A stretch of DNA of 64,000 nt from Bryum argenteum (Eukaryota; Streptophyta; Bryopsida; Bryales; Bryaceae). Positions 33,814 to 45,931 of the stretch are shown here, piece after piece (the first letter of the stretch is position 1; each line of letters opens with the position of its first letter). The translations under genes were made by a program, and so were the position numbers. Location: the NCBI GenBank assembly GCA_037043015.1, contig CM073324.1, positions 13,475,013-13,539,012 on the forward strand. Reading direction: 5' to 3'. The notes below the pieces were generated by a model. The model had not been told where the DNA came from and did no database searches. It was given only the letters and a program-made list of their open reading frames with translations.

Positions 33814-36353
33814 GAATGTTGGTGGCCGCATCTGCTTTTTCATGTAATAGATCTTTTCCATCTAGTTACATAATGTATATACAAGGCCATGGTTTCCTCA
33901 TATGAAATATATGGTGGGGCCCTCGAGTTCCTAAATGAATGAGCCCTCCACCTTCAAGATTGTACTAGACCTCTTTATGAACTCAATGAGAGAAAGAAAA
34001 TATTATAGCTCTGATTGCATCTCAATGAGAAGATTCCAAAAAATAAAATCTGATTTCAAAATCCTTCAGATAGTGATGAAGAGATGGTTTTTACAAAATT
34101 CCTATGGGAACGTGGGACTTGCCATCAGATTCAAATCTAGGTAGAAAGAACAGTGACTTTGTTTGAGAGGGTTGACTTCCTTTTGTCTTCCAAGTTTCAA
34201 CTTTAGAAATGACAAATAAGACCCTTAATTACTCAATCTAAAAACCTAAATTATACAAACTTAACCCTAATGTTTTTTTAGTTTTATTTTTCAACCAACC
34301 ACTTACCTAGATGGAATGAGACCCTAGCCACGTACAAATGGAGGAGTTTTATGCATTGTGGATTACCGAAGTTAAACACCCCTCATATGATGAGTTGCCT
34401 CTCTAACTCCAGTAGAAGGCATTGGGAGTCAAATGGAGACACCATGTTTCTAATTAATTTTCAAAAGAGTATAAGATTCAAAGTACTAGCAAAAGTAAAG
34501 GACTTCACTTCGGGAGTTTGCAAGGAGGGATCAAAGAGGGGCCGAAAGTCACTGTTTCTTACAATAAAGCTCTAGTAACTTCCAACTTTTGGTAGTGTTG
34601 ACTTCAAATGCACGCACTTTATTAGTCATGTATGATTTTGTATACCTCATTCTAGAAGCTACTACATGGGAAGTCAAACCGTACATGGGGCTGAAGGAGG
34701 ACGAAAATTCTTGCAATGTGATTGGTTCTTTTTTTTTTAATACAAAGATATGGATTAATCCCGTCAACAAGATTTTTGCACTTCTACAGCCCCCATGTAC
34801 AGCTTAAATCTCCATGTAAAGTGTATATAAGAAGTCGTTACAAAGTGTAGAATAAGGTGTCATAAGAACTCACGAAACAATTACGAAATACCTTCTTATA
34901 CAAAGGTCAAAAACTTATGACCAACTTCTCTATTGAAGTAGCCCTTGGAGTTTGAATCTTTCTAAAGTTTTAGTACCAGTATATACATAAGTCTCACAAT
35001 AGGTGAGAACTCATGTAAAGAGCTCTTAAAACAAAATATACTAAAAATCCCATTAGGGAGAATGTTTCATTTTTTGCTAGGTCCTACAAACATTTGCTAT
35101 ATTTATGTCGTCCAGAAGAGCAATTGAACCAATTTTGAAGCATTCATTGAATTATTATCACAGGCTGGACAGAAGAACTGGCCAACTGGGGAATGGAGTA
35201 GAATAAGCACAATGAGTACCCCAGCTTTAAGTTCTGATTGACAATCTGAGCTCATCTGAAAAAGGAAAATTGAGTAAAAGGTCCATCTGAATTATTGTAT
35301 AGCCATTACTTGTACTTTCAACTAAATGTACATTTACTTTCTTTCTGGGTCCTATAAGGACTAGAGGCCAACTTGGTTCATTTTCAATCAAATTGTGATT
35401 TTGGTGAACCTTCACATCATCTTTTGTTGATTTAATATAATTGAAATGCCTCATTATGGAGTTGTACATAGTTTAATGACCACTTCCAAAAAAAATGTTC
35501 CACTTGCATACATGATGTAGTGATTGTACGAACTTTGTCTGTAAAGGGGGAAGACTAAATCGGCGAAGACAAACCCTCAACGAACACACCAAAATGGAAT
35601 TTGTGGAAACTTTTTCATGCCTTCCTGTTTGGTGATAACAATCCTTTTAAGTGAAACAAATCAGATTTTAGAATGTCTCAATCCGTACAGGCTCATGAGT
35701 CTATTATCCACACCATCCACAGTAAGTCTGTTACAGAAGTGTCCAATTAAGAACTGAATAGCTCTACTTCAAATGGATTGAAGAAACTCCATGAATATTG
35801 ATGCTTCTAGACCACCAACAGATCAAATTTCAAAAAACAGGACACAAAAGAAAACAAACTCTTCATACTAGTTCGCATTCATGAAGTACAAAAACTCGAC
35901 CGAAATTTCCCAGCATGAATCACTCTGTTTGACGACCTAGCTCTACACTCAATGAAACCAAGTAGTGAGACTTGAACCTGCTAGAGTAGGATTCCTTCAT
36001 GTGCAAATCTAAATGGAATTGACCACTATGTCAAGGAGAAAAAAAATGAGGTGATAATGATCCGATATGGCTGGACATAAAAAGAAGAATGCTATACAAA
36101 ACGTCTGGGATTACAACAACTGGAATCCAGTTCTGCCAATTAACAAAAACTGCTGTAATGTTCAGAACGTGTTCTGAGGCCGATGAAAAACTGTGACTAC
36201 AAAGTACATATCTGCAGGAGCACATCAATTGCAGAGTAAGATCTGACACGGTGAAGAAATTGTTCTAGCACGTGCCTAACTGAAGCACCAACTGAATTTT
36301 GTGCGAAAAATGTCATAACTTACAATCCTCAATTCCAGAGATGATTCTCCATA
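33814..36353. other. Intergenic DNA and 3' region of the U-box gene
   Basis: AT-rich, with scattered short open frames and no motif. The last few hundred bases (about 36000-36353) probably include the 3' UTR of the minus-strand gene that ends at 36354. Confidence 0.4.
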
Positions 36354-39300
36354 TCATGAATCCTCTGTTGCTAGAACACAAACATCGCTGGCCACAACTG
36401 CCTGCTCTTCACCACCGGTTCTTGCCAGAGACCGATACTGAAGACGCACATTCTCATTATTGTCCAAAAGGCGGACCAGATACCTGCATTGCGAGCCAAG
36501 AAGAGAGCGGCTTCAGGACAAAAAGTTGCAATATTGCATATATTGCATATGATGCATATATTAAGCTACCTATGCATCATGAGAATTCTAGACCGCCTCA
36601 TAACAATACCATTAAACGTCTGACAGGCAGTCCGGGCTTCTTACCAGCCATTCAAACATTGAGATATGATAGCAGCCTCCCTTCCCACGAGCTTTTCTGG
36701 TGTTCGCTTGTTTCCCTGCAGCATTGCATGTATTATGGCCCCATACATATAATAAATGTCATAAGCGACATTGTACTAATATACAGTCCTACTACTTCTG
36801 GTTGAGGTATGGGTGAATCCAAAGTAGGAAGAAATATTTGTTTGAACCAAGGACCTACCTTTATCAAAACTCTTTCATCCACAGTAAATGGATTCACTAC
36901 TTGATTTTTCACTTGGCTGGCAGGCTGAGGACTGCCGTCCTTTTCTGGTGGGGATGGTGGTGACTGCTGCGAAAAGAAGAAAGAAAAACGGCATGGCTCA
37001 AAATTAGGAACATTTAGAGACATGATCCATAAAAACGAAGAGAAGCAGATAAGTATTGAAGCCAGAAAACGAAGAGCGAACCCGGTACTAGCTGAGGATG
37101 AGAGAAATTGATACCTTATCAGGTCTTCTCACTCTAGTATATTCGGTGAGTTCACTAGATTCTCTCTTGCGCTTTCTCTCACTCCGCAAAAACCCAGTCT
37201 CTGCCTGCTTGCTTTGTTCCTCACGCTTGAAGGCGGCAGCGGCTGCTCGTAAGGCTGTCATACACACCACATTACAACATCCAATATCAGTCTCGACCGT
37301 TTGCTAAAGATTTTGTTTTGATTGGCTAAACTAGGGACTCGAACATTCTCCACATTACGAAGATCAGTTCATTCCCTCAGAGATTGCTGTTTTAAACCCC
37401 GGATGTGTTTCAGTAAACTACATATTTTCGAACACAGCACCGCTTTCAAAGCCAACAATTAGTTTTGCTATTGCTCCCAAGGTCATCGGTCACTAGCTTA
37501 CGCAGTAACGTTCGATCGTGTTTTCCTCGACAACTGATAAGCTTATCAATGAAATGAGGATGGATGCATACGAAAACCGACATTTAGAATGAATGTTGTG
37601 CACAGCTTACCCAGGTTTTCAATGAAGGAACTTGGTGTCACCCCGACACCACAATTTGCACACAGCATCTGCAAATTAGAATCTCAATGTTAACGATCAA
37701 GCTGTCTGGTACGAAATCATCATCACAACGGCAACGAGTGGACACTTTCTACTAGATGCTGTAGAACGAAAACATGAGAAGAACGACCACATCTGTAAGG
37801 CATGGTTATGGATTCATGATGAGCTAGTGCCATAATGAAAGCTCGTCAATCAATGAGTGAAAAGAAGAATGAGATACCGTAGAATTGACTCTTTGAAGAG
37901 TCCCTCCACCATAAGAATGGCCACACATGGACGCCATTGCGTCTTCCAGAAACTCGCCTCTGTAGCACCACAATCACATCCAAATATTTCAAATCTACAC
38001 CTTACCCTCTACATAAACACTTGAGACAGATTCATATTTTACTGTTAGGAAGACCTTCACAGAAAACTAACAAACTCTGAACAAACACAGAGTAACTGAA
38101 CAATCGAACGTATTTGTTTGGTTGATTGTTTCATCGTTAGTACTTACGACATTGGGTCAAGTAGAGAACTTCGCAGTGACATGGGCGATCCATTTGCGTT
38201 AGCTGCTTCCTGCGGCAGGTTCAGCGAGTTAGTCAAGTCCAAGCCAAATCTGTCTCTTCTAATTGACATTGTGTTAAACCCAAAACCCTATTCAGGCTTA
38301 CTGTTTAGTATCGAAGTCCTACTGATGACAAGGAAAAAGGGAAGAAATGTGGAGAATCTCACAGCTAAAGCATCCAGATTATTCACTGGGGCAAGCTCAG
38401 CAGCAGCCAGATTCTCAAGAAATGTTTTTACTGAAATAGGTCCATATCCTTTTGTGAGAGGATGGCCAGCCTCGGCTACGGCCTTGCAGTCGATAGTTGC
38501 ACTTGCTCGAGGCATCAGCCGAAAAGCTAAGGTTGTTCTGCTCCTTAGATCACCCAGAGAATCACCATGTTGGTATGCATCAATATATCGTTGCAAACTT
38601 AAAACTAGACGATAAAAATATTACAGACTACACTAACGAAGAAAGCATGTCACACCTGCTGCTTGAGGGAGCCGGGGCGGCAGAGGAGGCAGTCACCACA
38701 CGAAACACACCAGCCCTTCGAATCCCACCGGTGGTTTGTTCTAATGATTTCCCTGCAATTAACAAAAGGTGTCCCGGACCCACGGCATTATCAGCCTGGT
38801 ACCAGCGTCCATTTGGATCCTTCACCTGCATCACAGTACACCTATAAGTTTCCTGGACATCGTTACAAAAAAAGCACATGAGTATACTTTGCACTAGATA
38901 AGAAACTGCACAATGAGTGAGAAAGACATGAACCTGCAAACCAGGTGTGTCAGAGGCGATCAATAACAGTAACCCTTTCTCCACTTCTTCTGGTGTTCCA
39001 GAATCTCCTAGAGCTGTTTTTTCACCTGACCCCGCAGCATGAAATGCTGTGGCTGTTAGCACAGATGAGGAAATTTCTCCCTTCAAAAGAGGAAGATCAT
39101 CGAGGAGGTGGCCAAACGCACTGCCACATTGAAATGACAGACCCGTATCAAAACCCTGCCCCAGTTTGTAAATAACAAGTAAAACTCCAAACACCTCTAA
39201 AACTAAATAAGGATGAAGAAACATCCGCAAAATTGCATCATGATGATACTAAATTGACAAGCCGAGCACTGTTTCCAGTATCCATTACCAGAGTGTCACA

Positions 39301-40091
39301 ACAGCCTTATAACTGAGGAGGCCATGTATCACAATAGTAGATTAAGAGGTTAGATAGACCGCAGGCTTCTGATATAGATAAAATAAAATTAGTACTGAAA
39401 GACAGAGCCTTCATACGAAAAGGCTACATATACTTACTCTCCACGAAGCCTGAGATAATGAGCAACCGCACTTAGAGCGGCCCGTGACGCTTTTCCCACA
39501 CAACGGAAGACCTCAGGCATGCATGGAGGTGGCGGCTCCAAAGCTGCGCCTTCTGGAGATCTGCGAACATGTGAAAAAGTATAAGCTGATGAGATAAAAG
39601 CTGAAATGTCTATTACGTTCTTTCGAAACCTAGAACAATAGAGGAAATTCAAGCAACGATACCTTCCGGCGCGATAGTAATACATGTCCTTATTGGGAGC
39701 AGTAGCATAGCCTGAAAGATTGATCCAATCAGATGTATCCCATGCAGGATTCGGCTTCCGACTTCGAAAATAAAGCTTGGCAGAGTCAAGAGCACAGCGA
39801 ACAAGAGCGGCATCTTCTCCGTTTAGTTCTATAATTGCAGCATTGTTACGTGCCAAGGAGAGCGACAACTCCTCCACTGCACGAGTGTACACTCCAGAGG
39901 CTGCACCGTCTTCTGGCAACAACTCCCCGAGCTTGATCCTTCCAAGTCCTTTAGATGCATCCTCTCCATTCTCATGATTCTGATCACAAAAATATTTCAA
40001 TCAGACAGGCCGATGGATGATTAACATATCTATTTCCGAAAGCACCAAAACTCACCGCCAACGTTAGCATATTCATAGCTGTTGTCTCCAT
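36354..40091 (-). CDS. Oxygenase-like/U-box protein, PUB62/63-like, 13 exons, 578 aa
   Basis: Exons in order of transcription: 40091-40056, 39979-39663, 39560-39438, 39120-38934, 38825-38656, 38537-38363 (start could be 38543), 38287-38148, 37959-37878, 37668-37611, 37254-37115, 36966-36859, 36715-36645, 36483-36354. All introns are GT-AG, phases match at every junction and the sum is 1737 nt. The N-terminal half is a 2OG-Fe(II)-oxygenase-like domain (GEISSSVL, SDTPGLQVKDPNGRWY, LAFRLMP). The central part is a U-box-like domain (DPMSGEFLEDAM, CGHSYGGGTLQR, MLCANCGV), then a basic helix and a C-terminal domain with FTVDERVLIK, GNKRTPEKLVGREA, CLNGWYLVRL and LQYRSL. U-box proteins are E3 ubiquitin ligases. 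The usual HxD and distal His of the oxygenase are not visible, so this half is probably not catalytic. The match to the Arabidopsis PUB62/63 layout is from memory. Confidence 0.85.
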
Positions 40092-40171
40092 GAGGCTCCG
40101 TTACCATGAAACTAGAACTCCATCTCCATCAGCCTGTTGTACACATGCCATTAGATGCTTAGTACTATCAT

Positions 40172-40440
40172 AAACCCTAGGTTTTTCACATTCTCGGGAG
40201 TGAAATGAATGCGTACCATGTGCCGAGATTTGAAATTGCTGGCCGCGGCAAAATGATAAAACCCTAGCGGATAGCTAAGTGCACCATATGCATTACTCCA
40301 GCCATCGCCAAGCACATCGGCGTCAAAAACTAAGCTTCTGAAAACTAAGGAACTGCACCATCGCTTGACCTAATCACACATTGATGATGCCGACCAACAA
40401 CAACATCACATCATCCCCCCCTTCCAACGCAAAACCCTAG
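40172..40440. promoter_or_regulatory. Three telo-box motifs upstream of the U-box gene
   Basis: AAACCCTAG occurs at 40172-40180, 40259-40267 and 40432-40440, that is 80-350 bp upstream of the ATG (minus-strand gene). Telo-boxes (AAACCCTA) are known plant promoter elements, often in genes active in dividing cells. The first copy is part of a palindrome, AAACCCTAGGTTT. Confidence 0.5.
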
Positions 40441-40751
40441 GCTGCAAATTCTGCACATTCAAGACGGAATATACATTGCAGGAAAAAATAATTTAAATTA
40501 ATGCTTCGTGCATTGGAAGGGGTGCTTTTGCCGGTAGAACCCCCCTTTTAAACGTGGAAAATTTAAGAACTGCAGGTCTCTTTCAATGTATTAGGAAGTT
40601 CTTTCTTTAGATATGTTCTAATAATAGACAAATGTTGTGCCTTTCTTTTTAGGAATATTGTCTTAAAGATTTTTCTTTTCATTTGTTTTTGAGAAATTTT
40701 GGAGAATTTTACGGATTCATTACATTTTTTGAATGTAGTTTGTAACATTAA

Positions 40752-41713
40752 CCCCTAAACGTCCTAGCCTACTTAAAGCCAGAGAACATAATTTCAAAAA
40801 ATGTGTCATGTATGAAATTGAAGTTATTCAAAACTCAACCGTACAATCTTGTAATAAACTAATTGCAGGTCATGTAGGTCACTTTTAGAGCCATGAGGCC
40901 TTAGAGAATGCAAGATCATAACGTATTAGTGCTAAAAAAAGATTCCAAAATTTCATAAATTTTTACTTTGAGGTGGAAATGCTACCAATAGACCTATTGT
41001 AATTTTTCAAATCACTGACTGGGAAGATCTTCACCTTCATCTCTATAAAACCTTGGCCCAAAAAAATCCATCGAAAAAATTTCTCGGCTCAAATGATAGC
41101 CTTGCAGTGGTAAAACTTACCTCTAAATCTGCAAAGAAAATAAAGTCCATAACAAGACTCCTTGCACTAACATGCACGCCATGCCTTCCTTACAACTTGG
41201 ATAAACTTAAGGTTTCTACAACTGGAGCTAAACTCGAATTATAGTTCAACCCAACAAACGAATTTAAAATCCAATGGTGGATGAAGGATAAACAACTTCT
41301 CAAAAACCGTATTTTTTTCAATATAGAAACATTATCAAAAATTGAATACCTAAAATACTCAAATCAAATATCTTCTGACTACAAAGTTATTGACATTCAT
41401 CTTTAGATTATACTTATGCAAAAAAAAAAAAAAAAAAAAACAAACCATGGAGAACTAGATTCAATTTCAAATAATTGGCTTGCAATGATAAAGCATGCTC
41501 CATGTATGAAAACCCAAAAACAAGATTTGCCTTCACTAAAATGCTTGTCAAGTATTTATACTTTCTTGTATGGCTCAGCAATTTTTTTACACAAACTAGA
41601 CTTAATTTGGGGCCTAATCCAACTAATTTCATCTAAAACGACCATATAAAGAAGTTATGGCTCTTCTGCCTTCCACCCAAAATGTCATTTTTCCACATTT
41701 GGCATGTAGAGGG
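40752..41713. mobile_element. TTAA-flanked MITE E1, 962 bp
   Basis: The left end CCCCTAAACGTCC follows TTAA (40748-40751). The right end reads GAGGG followed by TTAA (41714-41717). An internal CTCAACCGTACAATCTTG lies at about 40838. The body is homologous to E2, 260 bp to the right, which defines both ends. TTAA duplication plus CCC ends are characteristic of the piggyBac superfamily. There is no coding capacity. Confidence 0.65.
41420..41440 (+). repeat. Poly(A) run inside E1
   Basis: About 21 consecutive A bases inside the body of MITE E1. Probably replication slippage; no retroposon target duplication was found around it. Confidence 0.8.
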
Positions 41714-41976
41714 TTAAGATTGAGAATGTGCATCATGTAATTATTTTTGTATTGAGTTCTTGTTCTTCAAAAGGTATTATGTATTTATTATGTTGGGCAC
41801 ATCATTGAGGATAAGTCAAACAGACACTCTATTGACACCAACCTCCATAAGTGTATGATAATTTTCTTTTTCTTTTTCTAATTCATTATACACGTAAAAG
41901 TAGCTACTTTTCGGTCATTAGCCAACCATTATGTTCTCTGAGGTAGAAATATAAAAAACCATGAGTGTCCTATTAG

Positions 41977-42947
41977 CCCCTAAACGTCCTTGGGGTATTT
42001 TTAGCCAAAAACTCATTTTCAAGAAAAGTAATATAGATGAAAATAAAGATAAGCTATTCAGATCTCAACCGTACAAACTTGTAATAGACTTGTATTAGAT
42101 CATGTGGACCAAAACTTGACTCATGGGACCTCATAGATTGCGAGATCATAACATATTAGTGCGCAAAACAGGCTACAAAATACCATCATTTCCACTTTGA
42201 AGTGAAAATACTACCAACATGAAATTTGCAATAAAAAAATCAGCAGCTAGAAAGTTGTTCATCTTCATCTCAAAGACACTCTTGTACCAAAAAAATTCAT
42301 CAAAAAAAAATCTTGGCTCATATAGCAGCCTTGTGGTCGTATAAACTGCCAAAAGGTTTACAAAGGAAAAATAGTCCAAAACTAGACCCCTCGCACTCAA
42401 ATCCATGCCTTTTCTTCAATATATCCTCGATTGGGTCAAGGTCTCTACCACTAAAAATAGACTATAATTGGAATCTATCCCAAAAAATAAAGTCAAAATC
42501 TAACGGTGGATGAAGGAGATCTAGCTCTTCAAAAATCATCCATTTTTTCACTTTCTTCAACGTAGAAACATCATTGCAATTCCAATACCAAAGTTATCTA
42601 GATCAAAAAACTTCCGACTACAAAGTTGCTGGGATGCATCTAAATATCAAGCCTATGAAAAAAAATTCATGAAAAACTATTTTAGATTTCACATAATTGG
42701 CTTGCAATGGTAAAACATGCCAAATGTTTGAAAACCCAAAAACAAAAGCTGCCTTCACTATAATCCATGCCATTTATTCATACTTTATTTTATGAGTCTT
42801 CAATTTTTACCACATAAACTAGACTTGATTTGTGACCTAACCCAAGTGATTTCGTCAAAAACAGAGTTTGGATGAAGAAGTTATGGCTCTTTAAAGTTTC
42901 TGCCCTTCATCCAAAATGTCGTTTTTCGACACTAGGGACGTTTAGGG
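41977..42947. mobile_element. TTAA-flanked MITE E2, 971 bp
   Basis: The left end CCCCTAAACGTCC is preceded by TTAG (one change from TTAA) and the right end GGACGTTTAGGG is followed by TTAA (42948-42951). The 12-13 terminal bases are inverted repeats. A subterminal hairpin GTCGTTTTTCGAC lies inside the right end. The body matches E1 throughout but is clearly diverged, so these are two separate members and not a recent duplication. Confidence 0.7.
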
Positions 42948-42951
42948 TTAA

Positions 42952-44089
42952 GGTAGGAACACTATGAACTTGGAGTTGTTCTTGTTCAAATGAGGAAAAT
43001 AAAACTCCATGAGTAATGGTGATTGGGTGGTTCAATTTGCAATAAATAATTCAATAAGTTGTTCACCATTAATTCCTAAAGGTGAGTGAGGCCCAAATTG
43101 GGTTGACTGGACTTTGGTCAACCTTAGAATAACTATTTTCAAATTGCATGAAATTGAAACCTTTTACAGCTTGTAGAGTTTTTCCATAGTTTTCCGAAAT
43201 GTCATTTCATGCTCCAAAATCCCTCATACTTTAGGACATATTCATGGTCAAAGTTTCAAATCTCTATTTGAAATATGCTCAAGATTGCCCAAACTGCCAT
43301 ATATGCTCATTCATTCTCAAAATCTGCCCAAAATCAATAAAAACGCAGAAACTTTAAAAAAATTCACCAGAATTTAAGATTATTATTATTATTATTATTT
43401 ATTTTTCCTCTCGCACATAGAAAAGGTAGTAAGGTATGATCCAAATGTTTGGAGTTTGAATCCAATAATTTTTTACATGCCTTCTGAATCGTTCAAATTG
43501 GGCCTTAGTATTTGAATTTTAGCATACCTCTTTGTGAAAGATCAAGCATTTCTTTTTGATTCATAGGACCCATGAGGGAAAAAATTGCATAGACATACTT
43601 TGCGGAAAATATTCCATTTGAGGAGTAGGACAAAGGGTCAGTGGGTTCACCAAAGCAATACTTTCTTTCCCTTAAAAACGGAATGGATTTGTAAATTTTT
43701 CATATTATGGAAGTTGAATACCACCAAATTGTTATAAAATACTATAATCCCACATTCTACCTTGAAAAGTCCTTTGAAAACATTTACATTAAAAATAATA
43801 AACTCTAAGAGTCAGTTCTTAAGTTTGACTTTGAATACTTGTGGTGTACTTTTTTTTGCCAAGATTGGTCCACCCTAATGTGCTACTACCGTGTGCGTTA
43901 ATCTAGTCTTTGTCAAAGACAATTCATGTTAAAAAAGAGGTGAGTACCATTAATTAGAAGAAGGTTTGCTTGAGCTTGGCAAACAAGGTTTACTTAAAAT
44001 GAAACTATACCTAATTCAAGCTGCGCATGGCAAGCTAAAGTTCCCAAATTTCTCAAGAAATTTCTGAATACTTCCGCAGTTGTATCATG
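42952..44089. other. AT-rich DNA with one orphan MITE end
   Basis: At 43069-43072 TTAA is followed by TTCCTAAAGGTGAG and then GGCCCAAATTGGGTT. This is the same layout as the end at 59638 (TTAA, CCCCTAAAGGAGAG, GACCCGAATCGGGTC). The partner end was not found. An ATT repeat lies at about 43380-43402. No gene. Confidence 0.45.
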
Positions 44090-44091
44090 TA

Positions 44092-44843
44092 CTCCCTCTG
44101 TCCCTAAATGTCTGATCAATACACCCTTTTTATTTTGTCCCAAAATGTCTTTCAAATAAGTACAACATTCACTACTTTGATCACCAAACTATAATGTATT
44201 GAGCCCTTTCATCACCTCATGGTACTACTTCACTTGTTCTATGATTGGGTATTATCAGCTCACACTCGAAGGAACAAAATTGAACTCTCAATACCAACTC
44301 GTAACATACATAGAACATGGTTTGAAAGAGTTTTGTCCAATTTTTGGTAAACCACATTTTTATGACAACTAGAGCAATTGTTGTCAAATCTTGTATCGAT
44401 ACAAAGCTCTTGGTAAAAGTTGTTCACTCACTATCATTGCACCTCTCATTATCATCATTTGAGCTCAAGATGTGTGATTCTTAGTAAATTAATTTTTGCA
44501 CTTTTGGCATGCCAAAAACTTTCTGGTTATTGAAACAAATGTTATGAAATCATACATCACTACAAAGCTCTTTGTGAGTACTCCCCACTTACTATCATTG
44601 CACCTCTCATTATCATCAATTGAGATCAAGGCCGGTGATTCTTGATCCCTCAAATTTTGCCAAACATTTGCGCGCCAAAACTCTACGATTATTGTGACAA
44701 TAGTTATCAAATTATATATATCATTACCCAGCTTTCGGAGAGAACTATTCATCCATTTAGACAAATTATTATTATTATTATCAAAGTCAAGCTTAATCCC
44801 AAGAGGTTTGCAATATTGAGCAAACATTATTGGACAAAGGGAG
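44092..44843. mobile_element. Stowaway/mariner-like MITE, 752 bp
   Basis: The left terminus CTCCCTCTGTCCCTAAATG and the inverted right terminus CTCCCTTTGTCCAATAATG carry the CTCCCTCYGTCC start well known from plant Tc1/mariner (Stowaway-type) elements. TA flanks both sides (44090-44091 and 44844-44845). Inside, a unit of about 160-185 bp containing ACTATCATTGCACCTCTC recurs (44431 and 44592) with a third diverged copy. Longer than most Stowaway MITEs; no transposase. Confidence 0.75.
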
Positions 44844-44994
44844 TATGTTTCTTCAAGATTGATCCTTAATGACATTGACATTTCTTGGGGTAGAATGTGG
44901 TACTCGTGACCTCTGAACATCACTTGTGACTTTACTCAGTGACTCACAAGATGGAGTGGATGAAAGAAGGTGGATAGAGCAGGTGAGGAAGAGT

Positions 44995-45262
44995 GGAGCA
45001 CCTACGATGGATGAGGAGTGGATGGATGAGGAGTGGAGCACCTACGATGGATGAGGAGTGGAGCACCTACGATGGATGAGGAGTGGAGTACCTACGATGG
45101 ATGAGGAGTGGAGCACCTACGATGGATGAGGAGTGGAGCACCTATTCGATGGATGAGGAGTGGAGCACCTACGATGGATGAGGAGTGGAGCACCTATACG
45201 ATGGATGAGGAGTGGAGCACCTATACGATGGATGAGGAGTGGAGCACCTACGATGGATGAGT
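44995..45262 (+). repeat. 25/27-bp minisatellite, about ten units
   Basis: Tandem units of GTGGAGCACCTACGATGGAT plus GAGGA. Three units carry two extra bases (CCTATTCGATGG or CCTATACGATGG, 27 bp). It ends about 670 bp before the oxidoreductase ATG. The open frames read from it are repetitive and not genes. There are no spacers, so it is not a CRISPR array. Confidence 0.85.
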
Positions 45263-45931
45263 TGTGGTGAGGATGAGGGTCCATCGGTGGATGATGTTCG
45301 GTCACTCTGTGTATCATCTGGCGATGGCGACCTCGAGGTCGCTGGTGTCCTATAAGCTTGTCTTGTTTACTGAATTTCGGGGCTCCAAATTGGTGCAAAT
45401 GGCCATGACTGTACGAACAAGTCAATTCTCCTTCGAAAAATTCCTTTGACTACCGGACCTCACAAGAAAATTGCTTGAATGAAATGAGCATGTACTTCGA
45501 GGACAGAGACCCAACCCGTGTACGTGACTTGCCTCGCATAGACTGGCGAAGTCTTCTTTCACAACCCTTAACAGTTCTACAGTGCTCTGCCATTGCGGTA
45601 GCATGGCAATTCAGGTTATCGTGGCATGTCAAAAAAGCTTGAATCAAACCAGCAAGCATATATTGCTCTGTAGAAAGGTGCATAGATTATGTATACAGTG
45701 TAAGATAATTATGATTCCACCCCTGCAATTTCCTTCTTTCAAACGCGTGTGACTTGTGGAAAACAATGATTGTCATGTGGTGAATCGTTTGTAAAATAAG
45801 ATTCATGGCAGGTGAAGATTTGCATACAAATGAGTGGATTCATGTTTGGCTTCCAGATGATTCTAGCTTACTCGGTGAGGAAATCAATTCATTTTGGTTG
45901 CACTAGGTTTGATCCAGGGACGGTAGCGATC
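45263..45931 (+). other. Upstream region of the oxidoreductase gene
   Basis: No other gene. The reading frame is open upstream of the chosen ATG back to about 45812, but that extension has no matching family sequence, so it is taken as 5' UTR or leader. Confidence 0.4.

Noticed and set aside
34262-34275. TTAACCCTAATG as a MITE end
   Set aside because: Only a short match, no subterminal hairpin or internal motif and no partner end.
39938-40140. Alternative upstream ATG for the U-box gene (frame starting MVTEPHG)
   Set aside because: It joins exon 2 out of phase and meets a stop at once, whereas ATG 40091 joins in phase 0.
44489-44923. 144-codon minus-strand ORF
   Set aside because: Lies across the right end of the Stowaway-like MITE and its repeats; no transposase motif.
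44995-45262. CRISPR-like array
   Set aside because: Units are directly adjacent with no unique spacers, and the host is a eukaryote; it is a minisatellite.
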